DNA of 64,000 nt from Salininema proteolyticum (GTDB taxonomy: Bacteria; Actinomycetota; Actinomycetes; Mycobacteriales; Micromonosporaceae), in contig NZ_JBHUNX010000001.1 of NCBI RefSeq assembly GCF_042685645.1, forward strand, positions 744,001 through 808,000, in the 5' to 3' direction. A program made the translations under genes and the position numbers. Positions 1 through 7,091 of this stretch are shown here, piece after piece. Numbering within the stretch: position 1 is the first letter of the stretch; the number at the start of each line of letters is the position of its first letter. The notes under the pieces are model-generated. The model saw only the letters and a program-made list of their open reading frames with translations, had not been told where the DNA came from and searched no databases.

Positions 1-2
1 AC

Positions 3-32
3 GGGGCCGGGATTCGGAGGTTTCCCGGCCCC
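3..32 (-). terminator. Hairpin terminator downstream of sod
   Basis: A perfect 10-base inverted repeat (GGGGCCGGGA at 3-12, TCCCGGCCCC at 23-32) lies about 65 bases past the dismutase stop codon. There is no clear U-tract, as is common for actinobacterial hairpins. Confidence 0.5.
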
Positions 33-96
33 TGCTCCCGCCGGCGAAACGGGAGGGTCTTCCGCGCCGATCCAGCCTGATCGAGCGGCGCCGCCC

Positions 97-714
97 TCAG
101 ATGAGGGGCTTGGCGCTGTTCTTCGCGGCCTCGTAGCGCGCGATGACGTCGTTCCAGTCGACGATGTCCCACAGCTTGTTGACGTAGTCGGGGCGCACAT
201 TGCGGTACTGCAGGTAGTAGGCGTGCTCCCAGGCGTCGAAGACCAGCAGCGGCGTGGTGGCCTGGCCGACGTTGCCGTGGTGGTCGTAGATCTGCTCGAC
301 GATCAGCTTCTGGGCGATCGGCTCCCAGGCGAGGACGCCCCAGCCGGACCCCTGCACGCCGGTGGTGGCGGCGGTCAGCTGCTTCTGGAAGTTGTCGAAG
401 CTCCCGAAGTCCTCGGCGATGCGGTCGCCGAACTCGCCGTTCGGGCGGTCGCCGCCGTCGGGCGAGAGGTTCTTCCAGAAGATCGAGTGCAGGACGTGGC
501 CGGAGAGGTTGAACGCGAAGGTCTTCTCCAGGCCGACGAGCTTGCCGAACTCGCCCTTCTCGCGAATCTCGGCCAGCTGTTCGAGCGTGTCGTTGGCGCC
601 CTTGACGTAGGCGGCGTGGTGCTTGTCGTGGTGGAGTTCCAGGATCTCCCCGGTCATGGCCTTCTCCAAGGCGCCGTAGTCGTATTCGAGGTCGGGCAAC
701 GTGTAAGCACCCAT
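97..714 (-). CDS. sodA: Superoxide dismutase (Fe/Mn family)
   Basis: Converts superoxide to hydrogen peroxide and oxygen, probably in the cytosol because no signal peptide is visible. The 205-residue protein has the family layout. A helical N-terminal domain carries LHHDKHHAAYV (first metal His) and FNLSGHVLHS (second His). An alpha/beta C-terminal domain carries FDAWEHAYYLQYRN, which supplies the Asp and His metal ligands. The start is well set by AAGGAGC about 8 bases before the ATG. Sequence alone does not safely separate Fe from Mn use. It is monocistronic, with a hairpin downstream and its own promoter region upstream. Confidence 0.96.
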   Translation of the reverse strand: MGAYTLPDLEYDYGALEKAMTGEILELHHDKHHAAYVKGANDTLEQLAEIREKGEFGKLVGLEKTFAFNLSGHVLHSIFWKNLSPDGGDRPNGEFGDRIAEDFGSFDNFQKQLTAATTGVQGSGWGVLAWEPIAQKLIVEQIYDHHGNVGQATTPLLVFDAWEHAYYLQYRNVRPDYVNKLWDIVDWNDVIARYEAAKNSAKPLI

Positions 715-824
715 ATTCGCTCCTTATCGAGAAAATGTGGTCACAGCGAAGTATAGGTTATTGCCAGAAAGATGCAATAAGGGTGAGAGTATGGAGACTT
801 CTTTCGCCCCAAGGGAATAAAAGA

Positions 825-855
825 ACGGCGGCCCGGAGTGGATCCGGACCGCCGT
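825..855 (-). terminator. Terminator of the PAP2 phosphatase gene
   Basis: ACGGCGG and CCGG at 825-836 pair with CCGG and CCGCCGT at 844-855 across one mismatch. On the minus strand the stem is followed by a T-rich stretch (TTCTTTTATT), so it looks intrinsic. It lies about 30 bases past the PAP2 stop. Confidence 0.7.
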
Positions 856-883
856 GTCGTCAAGCGGCGCAACAGTACAGGCG

Positions 884-1921
884 TCAATCCTCGGAGAGGG
901 CGGCCTCCCTCGCCTTACGGCGGGCCTTGCGGTGCTCCACGATCAGCCAGGTGAAGGACAGGATGATGATGGACGACGCCCACGCGATGCCCGGGTACAG
1001 GGGCATGACCGCGGTCAGCAGCAGGCCCGAGATGAGCAGCGTGGCGTAGAGGATCGTCTTGCGGGTGGCCGGCTCGAAGACCTCGAGCGGCCCCAACGGG
1101 ACGGTGTGCCAGGGGACTCTCCTCGCGGCGCGGATGATGAGGAGCCCCATCATGATGCCGGCCGGGGCGTCGAAGAGCCAGTGCCTTCCGGCGTAGGTCT
1201 GGGTGGAGATGACGAGCACGGCCGGGGCCACCAGGATCGTCCACACCATCCAGCGTTTGAGCAGTCCTCCGATCAGCATGACCAGCAGCGCGTACCAGAC
1301 GATGGCGTTGGCGGCGTGGCCCGACGGATAGGCCGTCGCGCCCTCGATGATGCCGCCTCCCCCGACGTCCGAGTACTCGAACAGCGGGGCCCCGTCGGGG
1401 TAGTGCTCCTGGAGCGGGAAGACGTACTGCGAGAGGGGGCGGCCGAAGATGTGCTTCGAGGCGAGGATGAGGCTCAGCGGAATGTAGCAGAGCACGTACA
1501 TCAGCAGCGGCCGGATCGACCGGGCCCTCAAGGCGGCCCAGACGGCCGGGATGAGGACGATGGGGGCTATGAACCGGCCCGATCCGAGGCTGGTCACCTC
1601 GATGGAGAGCTCGCGCAGCCATTCGATCTTGTGGTCGAAGGACCAGACGCGGATCTCCATGTCCCATTTGGCGAGGATCGAGTCGGGGCCCATGAGGAGT
1701 ACGGTGCTGAGGACCAGGCCCATGACGAGGAAGAGGTCCGGCCACCAGCTTTTGGGGCGGGTCATGTGGGGTTGCCAGTCGAACCAGGTGACCGGGATAT
1801 AGCGGCGCAACGGTGCGACGACGTGGGTGTAGAGGCCCGCGTCCCGATCGATCGTCACGCCCCGGTCGCGGATGCCGGTACTCCGCGGCTGCCGGGTCGA
1901 CTCCTTGGCGGCTTGAGACAT
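884..1921 (-). CDS. PAP2-family membrane phosphatase
   Basis: Integral membrane phosphatase of the PAP2/haloperoxidase fold, likely acting on a lipid phosphate or polyprenyl pyrophosphate at the outer face of the membrane. The three family signatures are present in order: KHIFGRP, PSGHAANA, and GRHWLFDAPAG with the catalytic His-Asp pair. Several hydrophobic helices surround them. I chose the ATG that gives MSQAAKES. An upstream in-frame GTG would add 11 residues, but neither start has a strong ribosome site. The substrate cannot be named from sequence. Transcription appears monocistronic. Confidence 0.85.
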   Translation of the reverse strand: MSQAAKESTRQPRSTGIRDRGVTIDRDAGLYTHVVAPLRRYIPVTWFDWQPHMTRPKSWWPDLFLVMGLVLSTVLLMGPDSILAKWDMEIRVWSFDHKIEWLRELSIEVTSLGSGRFIAPIVLIPAVWAALRARSIRPLLMYVLCYIPLSLILASKHIFGRPLSQYVFPLQEHYPDGAPLFEYSDVGGGGIIEGATAYPSGHAANAIVWYALLVMLIGGLLKRWMVWTILVAPAVLVISTQTYAGRHWLFDAPAGIMMGLLIIRAARRVPWHTVPLGPLEVFEPATRKTILYATLLISGLLLTAVMPLYPGIAWASSIIILSFTWLIVEHRKARRKAREAALSED

Positions 1922-2010
1922 GGTCCCGATTTTACGTGGGAGCGACATCACCACAACATCGTGCGGTGAGGCACTTAAATACGATGAACCGCGCCACTGT
2001 TCCGGCCGGA

Positions 2011-2042
2011 CGGTGGGCCGTTCGTCCGCGAACCGCCCACCG
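2011..2042. other. Isolated stem-loop
   Basis: CGGTGGGC pairs with GCCCACCG. After one C/C mismatch, GTTCG pairs with CGAAC around a TCCG loop. It lies upstream of the PAP2 gene and is not next to any annotated 3' end, so it may end or form part of an unannotated transcript. Confidence 0.45.
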
Positions 2043-2328
2043 AAGAGTGGATTCCGAGGCCGCGGAGGGATTCCACCGGTGGCGGACAGTCATCGCAGCA
2101 ATCCTCGACAGGTCCCGAGAACCCCCGAACGGTCGATCTTGAATTCTCTGTGAATTTCCCGAAAAACGATCCGAGAACCCGATTCGAGGCCCGCCCCCAA
2201 TGCTGCCCGACGCCCGCTGCGCCCAAAGCCTCGCCCCTTTGAATCCCCTTTTCCCCGACAGCTCCCACCCTTGAAACTTTCCCGCCCTTGAAAACCCGGT
2301 CTTTGAAAACCCTCCGACATGGCAAGGA

Positions 2329-2439
2329 GCTCAGGCGTTTCACAGTGCGTGAGATCGTGCCGTTCGCGGCGCCCGCCGTGCTTCTGGCACGGCGGGCGCC
2401 CCGAACGGTGCGAGATTGCGTGCTGTGGAGCGGCTGAGC
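2329..2439 (+). other. 111-base imperfect palindrome, candidate structured RNA
   Basis: Arms 2329-2381 and 2387-2439 align without gaps over 53 positions around a five-base loop (TTCTG). I count 41 Watson-Crick pairs, 8 G-U pairs and 4 mismatches. The 14 pairs next to the loop are perfect. All eight transitions between the arms are G-U compatible on the plus strand and would be A-C mismatches on the minus strand, which favours a plus-strand RNA. No U-tract follows, and it is not adjacent to a gene end. Confidence 0.5.
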
Positions 2440-2482
2440 GGTCGCTTCCCAAAGTTGCGTGCTGTGGAGCGCCTGAGCGGTC
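2416..2482. repeat. Two-copy 28-base direct repeat
   Basis: Copies lie at 2416-2443 and 2455-2482, spaced 39 bases apart with one difference (G2433 versus C2472). The first copy is the outer right arm of the long palindrome. The second copy could pair with the same left arm slightly better, because its C would pair with G2335. The two pairings exclude each other. Confidence 0.7.
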
Positions 2483-2497
2483 ACCCACCCACGAAAA

Positions 2498-2534
2498 GGC
2501 GGCCGCCTGGGCCAGGTGAAAACAGGCGGCCGCC
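2498..2534. terminator. Hairpin, possible terminator
   Basis: Perfect 12-base arms GGCGGCCGCCTG (2498-2509) and CAGGCGGCCGCC (2523-2534) enclose a 13-base loop. It could end a transcript carrying the preceding palindrome. There is no T-run on either strand. Confidence 0.4.
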
Positions 2535-2803
2535 GCCGGTCACTCGCACGTACCCCACACTTGCCGAGCGACCCATTCCAAGAAGGTCTCCTCCCGCCGG
2601 AGACGAGGCGGGGAACGGGGTCCGCCTCGGTGTGAGCCTGATTGCAGACTACAGGCGTGTGCCTCTGTCCGAAGTCAAGTAGCCGACAGGCGGACAGAAG
2701 AGTCCAGAGATATCGGCCTCCCAGGTCACGGCGGAGACGGAAGCGGAACTGACCGGTACCGGTATGGGTTATGCTGTATCGTCCCGTCTTTTGAAGGAGC
2801 GCC

Positions 2804-4930
2804 GTGAGCAACGACCAGGACAGCCGGCAGGACACCGGTCATGCCGTGCCCGCCCCCGACCCCTCCCGCACGCCCGAGGAAGAGCTCGCCGTGGAGCAGG
2901 CCTTCGCCGACAAGGTCTACCGGCGTGTAACCGTGCTGCGCGACGAGGCCGACGCCAACCGCCGCAGCGGGTACGACCACAAGCGCGCCACCGTGCCCGG
3001 CGCCCAGTACGAACGCGACGTCTTCGTCTACCAGGCCGCCCGCCGCATCTCCGATCTGGACAGCCAGCATGAGGGCCTCGTCTTCGGCCGCCTCGACTTC
3101 GACGACGGCGGCATCCGCCATATCGGGCGCCTCGGCGTGCGCGACGAGGACTACCGCACCCTCCTCATCGACTGGCGCGCCCCCGCCGCGGCCCCCTTCT
3201 ACCAGGCGACGGCCTATGACAGCCAGGGCGTGGCCCGCCGCCGCGTGATCCGCTCCTTCGGCCAGAAGGTCGAGGAGATCAGCGACGACCTCCTCAACGA
3301 GGACGCCGCCGACCGCCTCCCCGTGATCGGCGACGGAGCGCTGCTGGCCGCCCTGGGCCGCAAGCGCACCGGCCGTATGAGGGACATCGTCGCCACCATC
3401 CAGGCCGAGCAGGACGCCGCAATCCGCGCGCCCGGACGGGGCTCGACCATCATCTCCGGCGGCCCGGGCACCGGCAAGACCGTCGTCGCCCTCCACCGCG
3501 CCGCCTACCTCCTCTACCAGGACCGCTCCCGCTACGAGGGCGCCGGCATCCTCATCATCGGCCCCAGCGACTTCTTCATGCGCTACATCGGGCGCGTCCT
3601 CCCCAGCCTCGGCGAGGAGACCGCCTCGCTCTACTCGCTGGGCGACCTCTACGCCGGAGTCCAGGCCACCCGCCAGGACACCCCGGACGCCGCGGCGGTC
3701 AAGGGCTCGCCGGTCATGATCCCCGTCCTCAAACACCTGGTCCGCCAGACCCCGCCCGACACCCCGGACGAACTGCGCATCACCGTCCAGGGAGACGTGT
3801 TCACGCTGGACGCGCCCGAACTGGCGATGGTGCGCGCGCGGGTCTTCGAGAAGGAGGGCCGCCCGAACCACGCCAAGACCGAGGCGGGCCGGGCCCTCCT
3901 GATCGCCCTGTGGCGGAAGGTCAAACCGGTCCACCCGGATCTGGAGCCGGCCAAGTTCTCCCGCGACGTCGGGTCGCGCGGCGAGTTCCTCACCTTCCTC
4001 GACGCCTGGTGGCCGCGCCTGGAGCCGGAAAACGTCCTGCGCTGGGCCGCCGACCCGCACCGGCTCCGCTCGGCCGGAGAGGGCCGCATGAAGCGCCACG
4101 AGATCGAGACGGTCGCCGAGTCCCTGCACGGGGACGACTGGTCCGTCCAGGACGTCCCGCTCCTCGACGAGCTGCGCCACCTCCTCGGCTTCCAGGACCG
4201 GGACCGGGGACGCAAGGGCCGCATCAAGTCCTGGGGCGGCATCCAGGAGCTCTCGACCGCGCAGGACCGCTACTACGACCGCGGGGAGCGCTCCCTCAGG
4301 GACGCCTTCTACGAGGACTACGCCCACGTGATCGTCGACGAGGCCCAGGACCTCTCGCCGATGCAGTGGCGCATGGTGGGCCGCCGCGGCCGCTCGGCGG
4401 GCTGGACGGTCGTCGGCGACCAGGCCCAGTCCTCGTGGCCCCGTCCCCGGCAGGCCGAGGACGGACGCGGCAGGGCGATGCCGCGGGGGAAGACGCACCG
4501 CTTCCACCTGTCCAAGAACTACCGCAACTCCAAAGAGGTCTTCGAGTACGCCGCCGCCTGGGCCGAGCCCCGCCTGCCGGAGGCCGACCTGCCCGAGGCC
4601 GTCCGGGAGACCGGGATCCCGGTCGAGTCGGAGAGCACCATGGGCGACGAACTGACCATCCACGTGGCGGCGCTCGCCAAGCGCCTGCTGGGCGAGGTGG
4701 AGGGGACCGTCGGGGTCGTCGCGGCCACCGACAGGCACTCCGGGATAGCCGAGACCCTGCCCTTCGACGAGCGGTTGAACCTGGTGGGGCCGCTGGAGTC
4801 CAAGGGCCTGGAGTGGGACGCCGTGGTCGCGGTGGACCTCGACGGCATCGAGAGGCTGCACGGCGCCGGGGTCGCCTACGTCGTGCTCACCCGCGCCACC
4901 CAGCGGCTGGTGCGCCTCGACCTGGACTGA
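2804..4930 (+). CDS. helR: HelR-type RNA polymerase recycling ATPase (UvrD/HelD-like helicase)
   Basis: A 708-residue superfamily 1 ATPase. Actinobacterial HelR proteins bind RNA polymerase, release stalled enzyme and can displace rifamycins. That role is taken from the family and is not shown here. A Walker A motif GGPGTGKT lies near residue 220, and a Walker B/DEAQ motif VIVDEAQDLSP near 510. The N-terminal 200 residues form the charged helical arm region of HelD-like proteins. The end has the helicase motif VLTRATQRL. The GTG start is preceded by AAGGAG. I did not find the rifamycin-associated inverted repeat upstream, only a palindrome at 2752-2763. A generic UvrD-like helicase is the alternative. 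Confidence 0.88.
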   Translation: MSNDQDSRQDTGHAVPAPDPSRTPEEELAVEQAFADKVYRRVTVLRDEADANRRSGYDHKRATVPGAQYERDVFVYQAARRISDLDSQHEGLVFGRLDFDDGGIRHIGRLGVRDEDYRTLLIDWRAPAAAPFYQATAYDSQGVARRRVIRSFGQKVEEISDDLLNEDAADRLPVIGDGALLAALGRKRTGRMRDIVATIQAEQDAAIRAPGRGSTIISGGPGTGKTVVALHRAAYLLYQDRSRYEGAGILIIGPSDFFMRYIGRVLPSLGEETASLYSLGDLYAGVQATRQDTPDAAAVKGSPVMIPVLKHLVRQTPPDTPDELRITVQGDVFTLDAPELAMVRARVFEKEGRPNHAKTEAGRALLIALWRKVKPVHPDLEPAKFSRDVGSRGEFLTFLDAWWPRLEPENVLRWAADPHRLRSAGEGRMKRHEIETVAESLHGDDWSVQDVPLLDELRHLLGFQDRDRGRKGRIKSWGGIQELSTAQDRYYDRGERSLRDAFYEDYAHVIVDEAQDLSPMQWRMVGRRGRSAGWTVVGDQAQSSWPRPRQAEDGRGRAMPRGKTHRFHLSKNYRNSKEVFEYAAAWAEPRLPEADLPEAVRETGIPVESESTMGDELTIHVAALAKRLLGEVEGTVGVVAATDRHSGIAETLPFDERLNLVGPLESKGLEWDAVVAVDLDGIERLHGAGVAYVVLTRATQRLVRLDLD

Positions 4931-4974
4931 CACAGTCGCGATCGACCGGGGCACCGACCCCGTGGGATTCTGAC

Positions 4975-5012
4975 GATGAGGGGGCCTCCCGGACTCGGGA
5001 GGCCCCCTCATC
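4975..5012. terminator. Bidirectional terminator between helR and rpsN
   Basis: A perfect 17-base stem (4975-4991 with 4996-5012) and a GACT loop lie between two convergent genes. It probably ends both transcripts. Confidence 0.85.
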
Positions 5013-5020
5013 GCGTCGGG

Positions 5021-5326
5021 CTATCGGGAGGACTTCCGGACGCCCGGTAGCTCCCCGCGATGGGCCATCTCGCGGACCCGGATCCGGGAGAGCCCGAACT
5101 TCCGCAGGTTCCCGCGCGGACGCCCGTCCACGGCGTCGCGGTTCCTCAGGCGCGTGGGGGAGGAGTCCCGCGGCAGGCGCATGAGTTTGACGACGGCGAT
5201 CGCCTTCTCCTCGGGCGTCGCGTGCGGGGAGGAGACGATCCTCTTGAGTTCGGCGCGGGCCTCGCGGTGGCGCTCCACGAGGACTTCCCTCCGGCGCTGC
5301 TTCGCGATCTTGCTCTTCTTCGCCAT
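5021..5326 (-). CDS. rpsN: 30S ribosomal protein S14, zinc-free form
   Basis: Small-subunit protein of the 30S head. The 101-residue length and complete absence of cysteine identify the long, zinc-independent S14 type rather than the roughly 61-residue CxxC form. The conserved C-terminal core NLRKFGLSRIRVREMAHRGE is intact. The start codon overlaps the rpmG stop by one base (TGATG), so translation is probably coupled. It is the last gene of an rpmB-rpmG-rpsN operon of zinc-free paralogues, expected to replace zinc-binding copies encoded elsewhere when zinc is scarce. Confidence 0.95.
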   Translation of the reverse strand: MAKKSKIAKQRRREVLVERHREARAELKRIVSSPHATPEEKAIAVVKLMRLPRDSSPTRLRNRDAVDGRPRGNLRKFGLSRIRVREMAHRGELPGVRKSSR

Positions 5327-5496
5327 CAGCGGCTCTCCTTGAAGTCCACGTGCCGGCGCACGACGGGGTCGTACTTGCGCAAGACCAGGCGGTCGGGCGT
5401 GTTGCGCCGGTTCTTCTTGGTGACGTACGTGTACCCGGTCCCGGCGGTGGACACCATCCGGATCACCGGGCGGACGTCGGTTCCCCTCTTGGCCAT
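5326..5496 (-). CDS. rpmG: 50S ribosomal protein L33, zinc-free form
   Basis: Short large-subunit protein of 56 residues (MAKRGTDVRPVIRM...). The core YTYVTKKNRRNTPDRLVLRK is typical of L33. The two CxxC zinc pairs of the standard form are missing and there is no cysteine at all. Its start overlaps the rpmB stop and its stop overlaps the rpsN start, forming a tightly coupled three-gene operon. Confidence 0.95.
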   Translation of the reverse strand: MAKRGTDVRPVIRMVSTAGTGYTYVTKKNRRNTPDRLVLRKYDPVVRRHVDFKESR

Positions 5497-5732
5497 CAGA
5501 TCTTCTTCCCCTGCTTCCTCAGACGCGCCACGACGGACTCGATGCCGCGCCGGTCGATGGTCTTGATCCCCTTCGCCGAGACGCGCAGCGTCACGTAGCG
5601 GCCCTCCGAGGGCAGGAAATAGCGCTTCCTCTGCAGGTTGACGTTCCAACGGCGGCGGGTCTTCCGGTGCGACCACGGCACGTTGTTCCCGTACCGGGGT
5701 CCGGCCCCGGTCACGTCGCAAGTGGCTGACAT
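5496..5732 (-). CDS. rpmB: 50S ribosomal protein L28, zinc-free form
   Basis: Large-subunit protein of 78 residues, first gene of the rpmB-rpmG-rpsN operon. The N-terminus CDVTGAGP keeps the first cysteine of the usual CxxC but has Thr at the second, and no C-terminal pair is present, so zinc cannot be bound in the normal way. The typical L28 stretch HRKTRRRWNVNLQ is intact. An AAGGAGG-like ribosome site precedes the ATG. The promoter lies over the Zur-box-like palindrome shared with the divergent CobW-like gene. Confidence 0.95.
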   Translation of the reverse strand: MSATCDVTGAGPRYGNNVPWSHRKTRRRWNVNLQRKRYFLPSEGRYVTLRVSAKGIKTIDRRGIESVVARLRKQGKKI

Positions 5733-5768
5733 TACGGCCTCCTTCGGCTCTGCGGTGACCGAGCCAGT

Positions 5769-5790
5769 ATATAATGAAAACCGTTTTCAA
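5769..5790. promoter_or_regulatory. Zur-box-like operator in a divergent promoter
   Basis: TGAAAACCGTTTTCA at 5775-5789 is a 7-1-7 perfect palindrome very close to the Streptomyces Zur box TGAAAATGATTTTCA. A consensus -10 (TATAAT, 5770-5775) serves the plus-strand CobW-like gene. On the minus strand TTGTTG and TATACT, spaced by 16 bases, flank the palindrome. A repressor bound here would block both directions. Zur as the regulator is inferred from the box and from the zinc-free ribosomal genes. Confidence 0.8.
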
Positions 5791-5806
5791 CAATGAGGGA
5801 GGTTCC

Positions 5807-7033
5807 ATGTCCCGGCTCACACGCCCCGACCCATCCAGCCCCGCCACGCCCGACCTGCGCGCCCGCCTGACGATCGTCTCCGGCTTCCACCCGCGCACCA
5901 CCGCCTCCCTGACGGCGTCCCTCCTGCGAGCGGACCGCGACGTCATAGCCGTCTCCTACGACATCGGCCAGATCCTCACCACCGGATCGATCCGCCGCAC
6001 CGTCCGCACCGCCGACAAACTCCTCGAATCCCGCACCACGATCCTCGAACACGCCTGCCTCTCATGCGCCGTGCGCGAAGACGTCGTCCCCACCCTGGCC
6101 CGCATCGCCGAACGCCGCCCCGGCGGATCGGTCGTCCTCCAGCTCCCGCCCGCGCTGGAACCCGACACCGTCGCCGACGCCTGCCAATGGCACACCGTCG
6201 AGGACCGCCCGGTGACCGAGCTGCTCGCCGTCGACTCCGTCATAGCCGCCGTCGACCCGGAGACCGTGCTCGACGAACTCGACAGCGACGACGACCTCGC
6301 CCACCGCGACATGCAGGCCGCCGACAACGACACCCGCTCCGTCTCCGAGGTCGTCGCCCGCCAGGTCGAACACGCCGACACCGTGCTCACCTGGGCGCCC
6401 GGACGCCCCGAGTCCTACGAGGACGCGCGTCTGTCAGTGCTGCTGCACCGGATCAACCCCTGGAGCCGAAGGCTGACCGTCCGCGAGAACCACCCCGGGG
6501 TCCTCGCCGAAGTCCTCCTCGACGCCGGGAACTTCAACCCCGACCACCCGCCGATCTACGGACGCGGACTGGAAGGATACGGATTCGGCGTCCACGAGCC
6601 GGAGTCCGACTGCGGCGTCGTCTCCTTCGTGTTCCGCTCCCGCAGGCCCTTCCACCCCGGGCGCCTGAACGCGACCCTCCCGGTCCTGGCGGACAACAGC
6701 ATCCGCGCTCGCGGACAACTCTGGCTGGCCACGCAGCCGGAGAAGGCGATCGCCTTCCACTGCTGCGGAGGCGGCGTGTCCATGGGGCCGCTGACGATGT
6801 GGCTGGAGAAGAGCGCTCCGGAGGACTGGGAGGAGACCGCTCCCGCACGCCAGGTCTACGCGGGCCTCAACTGGGACGAGGTGTACGGGGAGAGGGAGAA
6901 CCAGATCGCCGTGATCGGCATGGACATGGACTCGGAGGCGGTGCGGATGGCGCTGGAGGCCTGCCTGGTCCGGGAGGGGGAGGAGACCGCGTCCCTCCCC
7001 GACCCGTTCGCGGGCTGCTTCGACGAGGGCTGA
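5807..7033 (+). CDS. CobW-like (COG0523) family protein with degenerate P-loop
   Basis: A 408-residue protein that fits the COG0523 metallochaperone family found beside zinc-free ribosomal genes in actinobacteria. The N-terminus has the expected strand-loop (TIVSGFHPRTTAS, near residue 25), but the P-loop lysine and GxxGxGKT pattern are lost. The usual CxCC metal motif is reduced to CLSC near residue 85. The C-terminal CobW_C-like half (FVFRSRRPFHPGRL, then NQIAVIGMDMD) is well kept. I chose the ATG after GGGAGG. An earlier in-frame ATG lies inside the operator. It is probably derepressed by zinc starvation. GTP hydrolysis is doubtful. Confidence 0.75.
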   Translation: MSRLTRPDPSSPATPDLRARLTIVSGFHPRTTASLTASLLRADRDVIAVSYDIGQILTTGSIRRTVRTADKLLESRTTILEHACLSCAVREDVVPTLARIAERRPGGSVVLQLPPALEPDTVADACQWHTVEDRPVTELLAVDSVIAAVDPETVLDELDSDDDLAHRDMQAADNDTRSVSEVVARQVEHADTVLTWAPGRPESYEDARLSVLLHRINPWSRRLTVRENHPGVLAEVLLDAGNFNPDHPPIYGRGLEGYGFGVHEPESDCGVVSFVFRSRRPFHPGRLNATLPVLADNSIRARGQLWLATQPEKAIAFHCCGGGVSMGPLTMWLEKSAPEDWEETAPARQVYAGLNWDEVYGERENQIAVIGMDMDSEAVRMALEACLVREGEETASLPDPFAGCFDEG

Positions 7034-7035
7034 GG

Positions 7036-7083
7036 CGCCCGGGGCGGCCGGGCTCCCCGCGGGAAGTCCGTCCGCCCCGGGCG
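7036..7083. terminator. Bidirectional terminator
   Basis: CGCCCGGGGCGG (7036-7047) pairs perfectly with CCGCCCCGGGCG (7072-7083) between the convergent CobW-like and beta-propeller genes. Confidence 0.65.
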
Positions 7084-7091
7084 GTCCGCCG

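Larger units (their letters stand above)
1955..2803. other. Gene-free region with several strong hairpins
   Basis: No convincing protein gene occupies these roughly 850 bases. The long reading frames here have arginine/serine-rich composition and no family motif. The region holds a hairpin (2011-2042), four TTGAA-type heptamers between 2239 and 2308, a 111-base imperfect palindrome (2329-2439), a 28-base direct repeat (2416-2443 and 2455-2482), a hairpin at 2498-2534, and the promoter region of the helicase gene with a perfect palindrome ACCGGTACCGGT at 2752-2763. A non-coding RNA is the most economical reading, but I see no clear promoter for it. Confidence 0.6.

Noticed and set aside
1975..2835. 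286-residue minus-strand reading frame across the gene-free region
   Set aside because: Composition is Arg/Ser/Pro-rich, no motif or ribosome site, and it runs across the helR promoter and the palindromes.
2726..5011. 761-residue minus-strand frame opposite helR
   Set aside because: Antisense shadow of a gene with clear helicase motifs on the plus strand.
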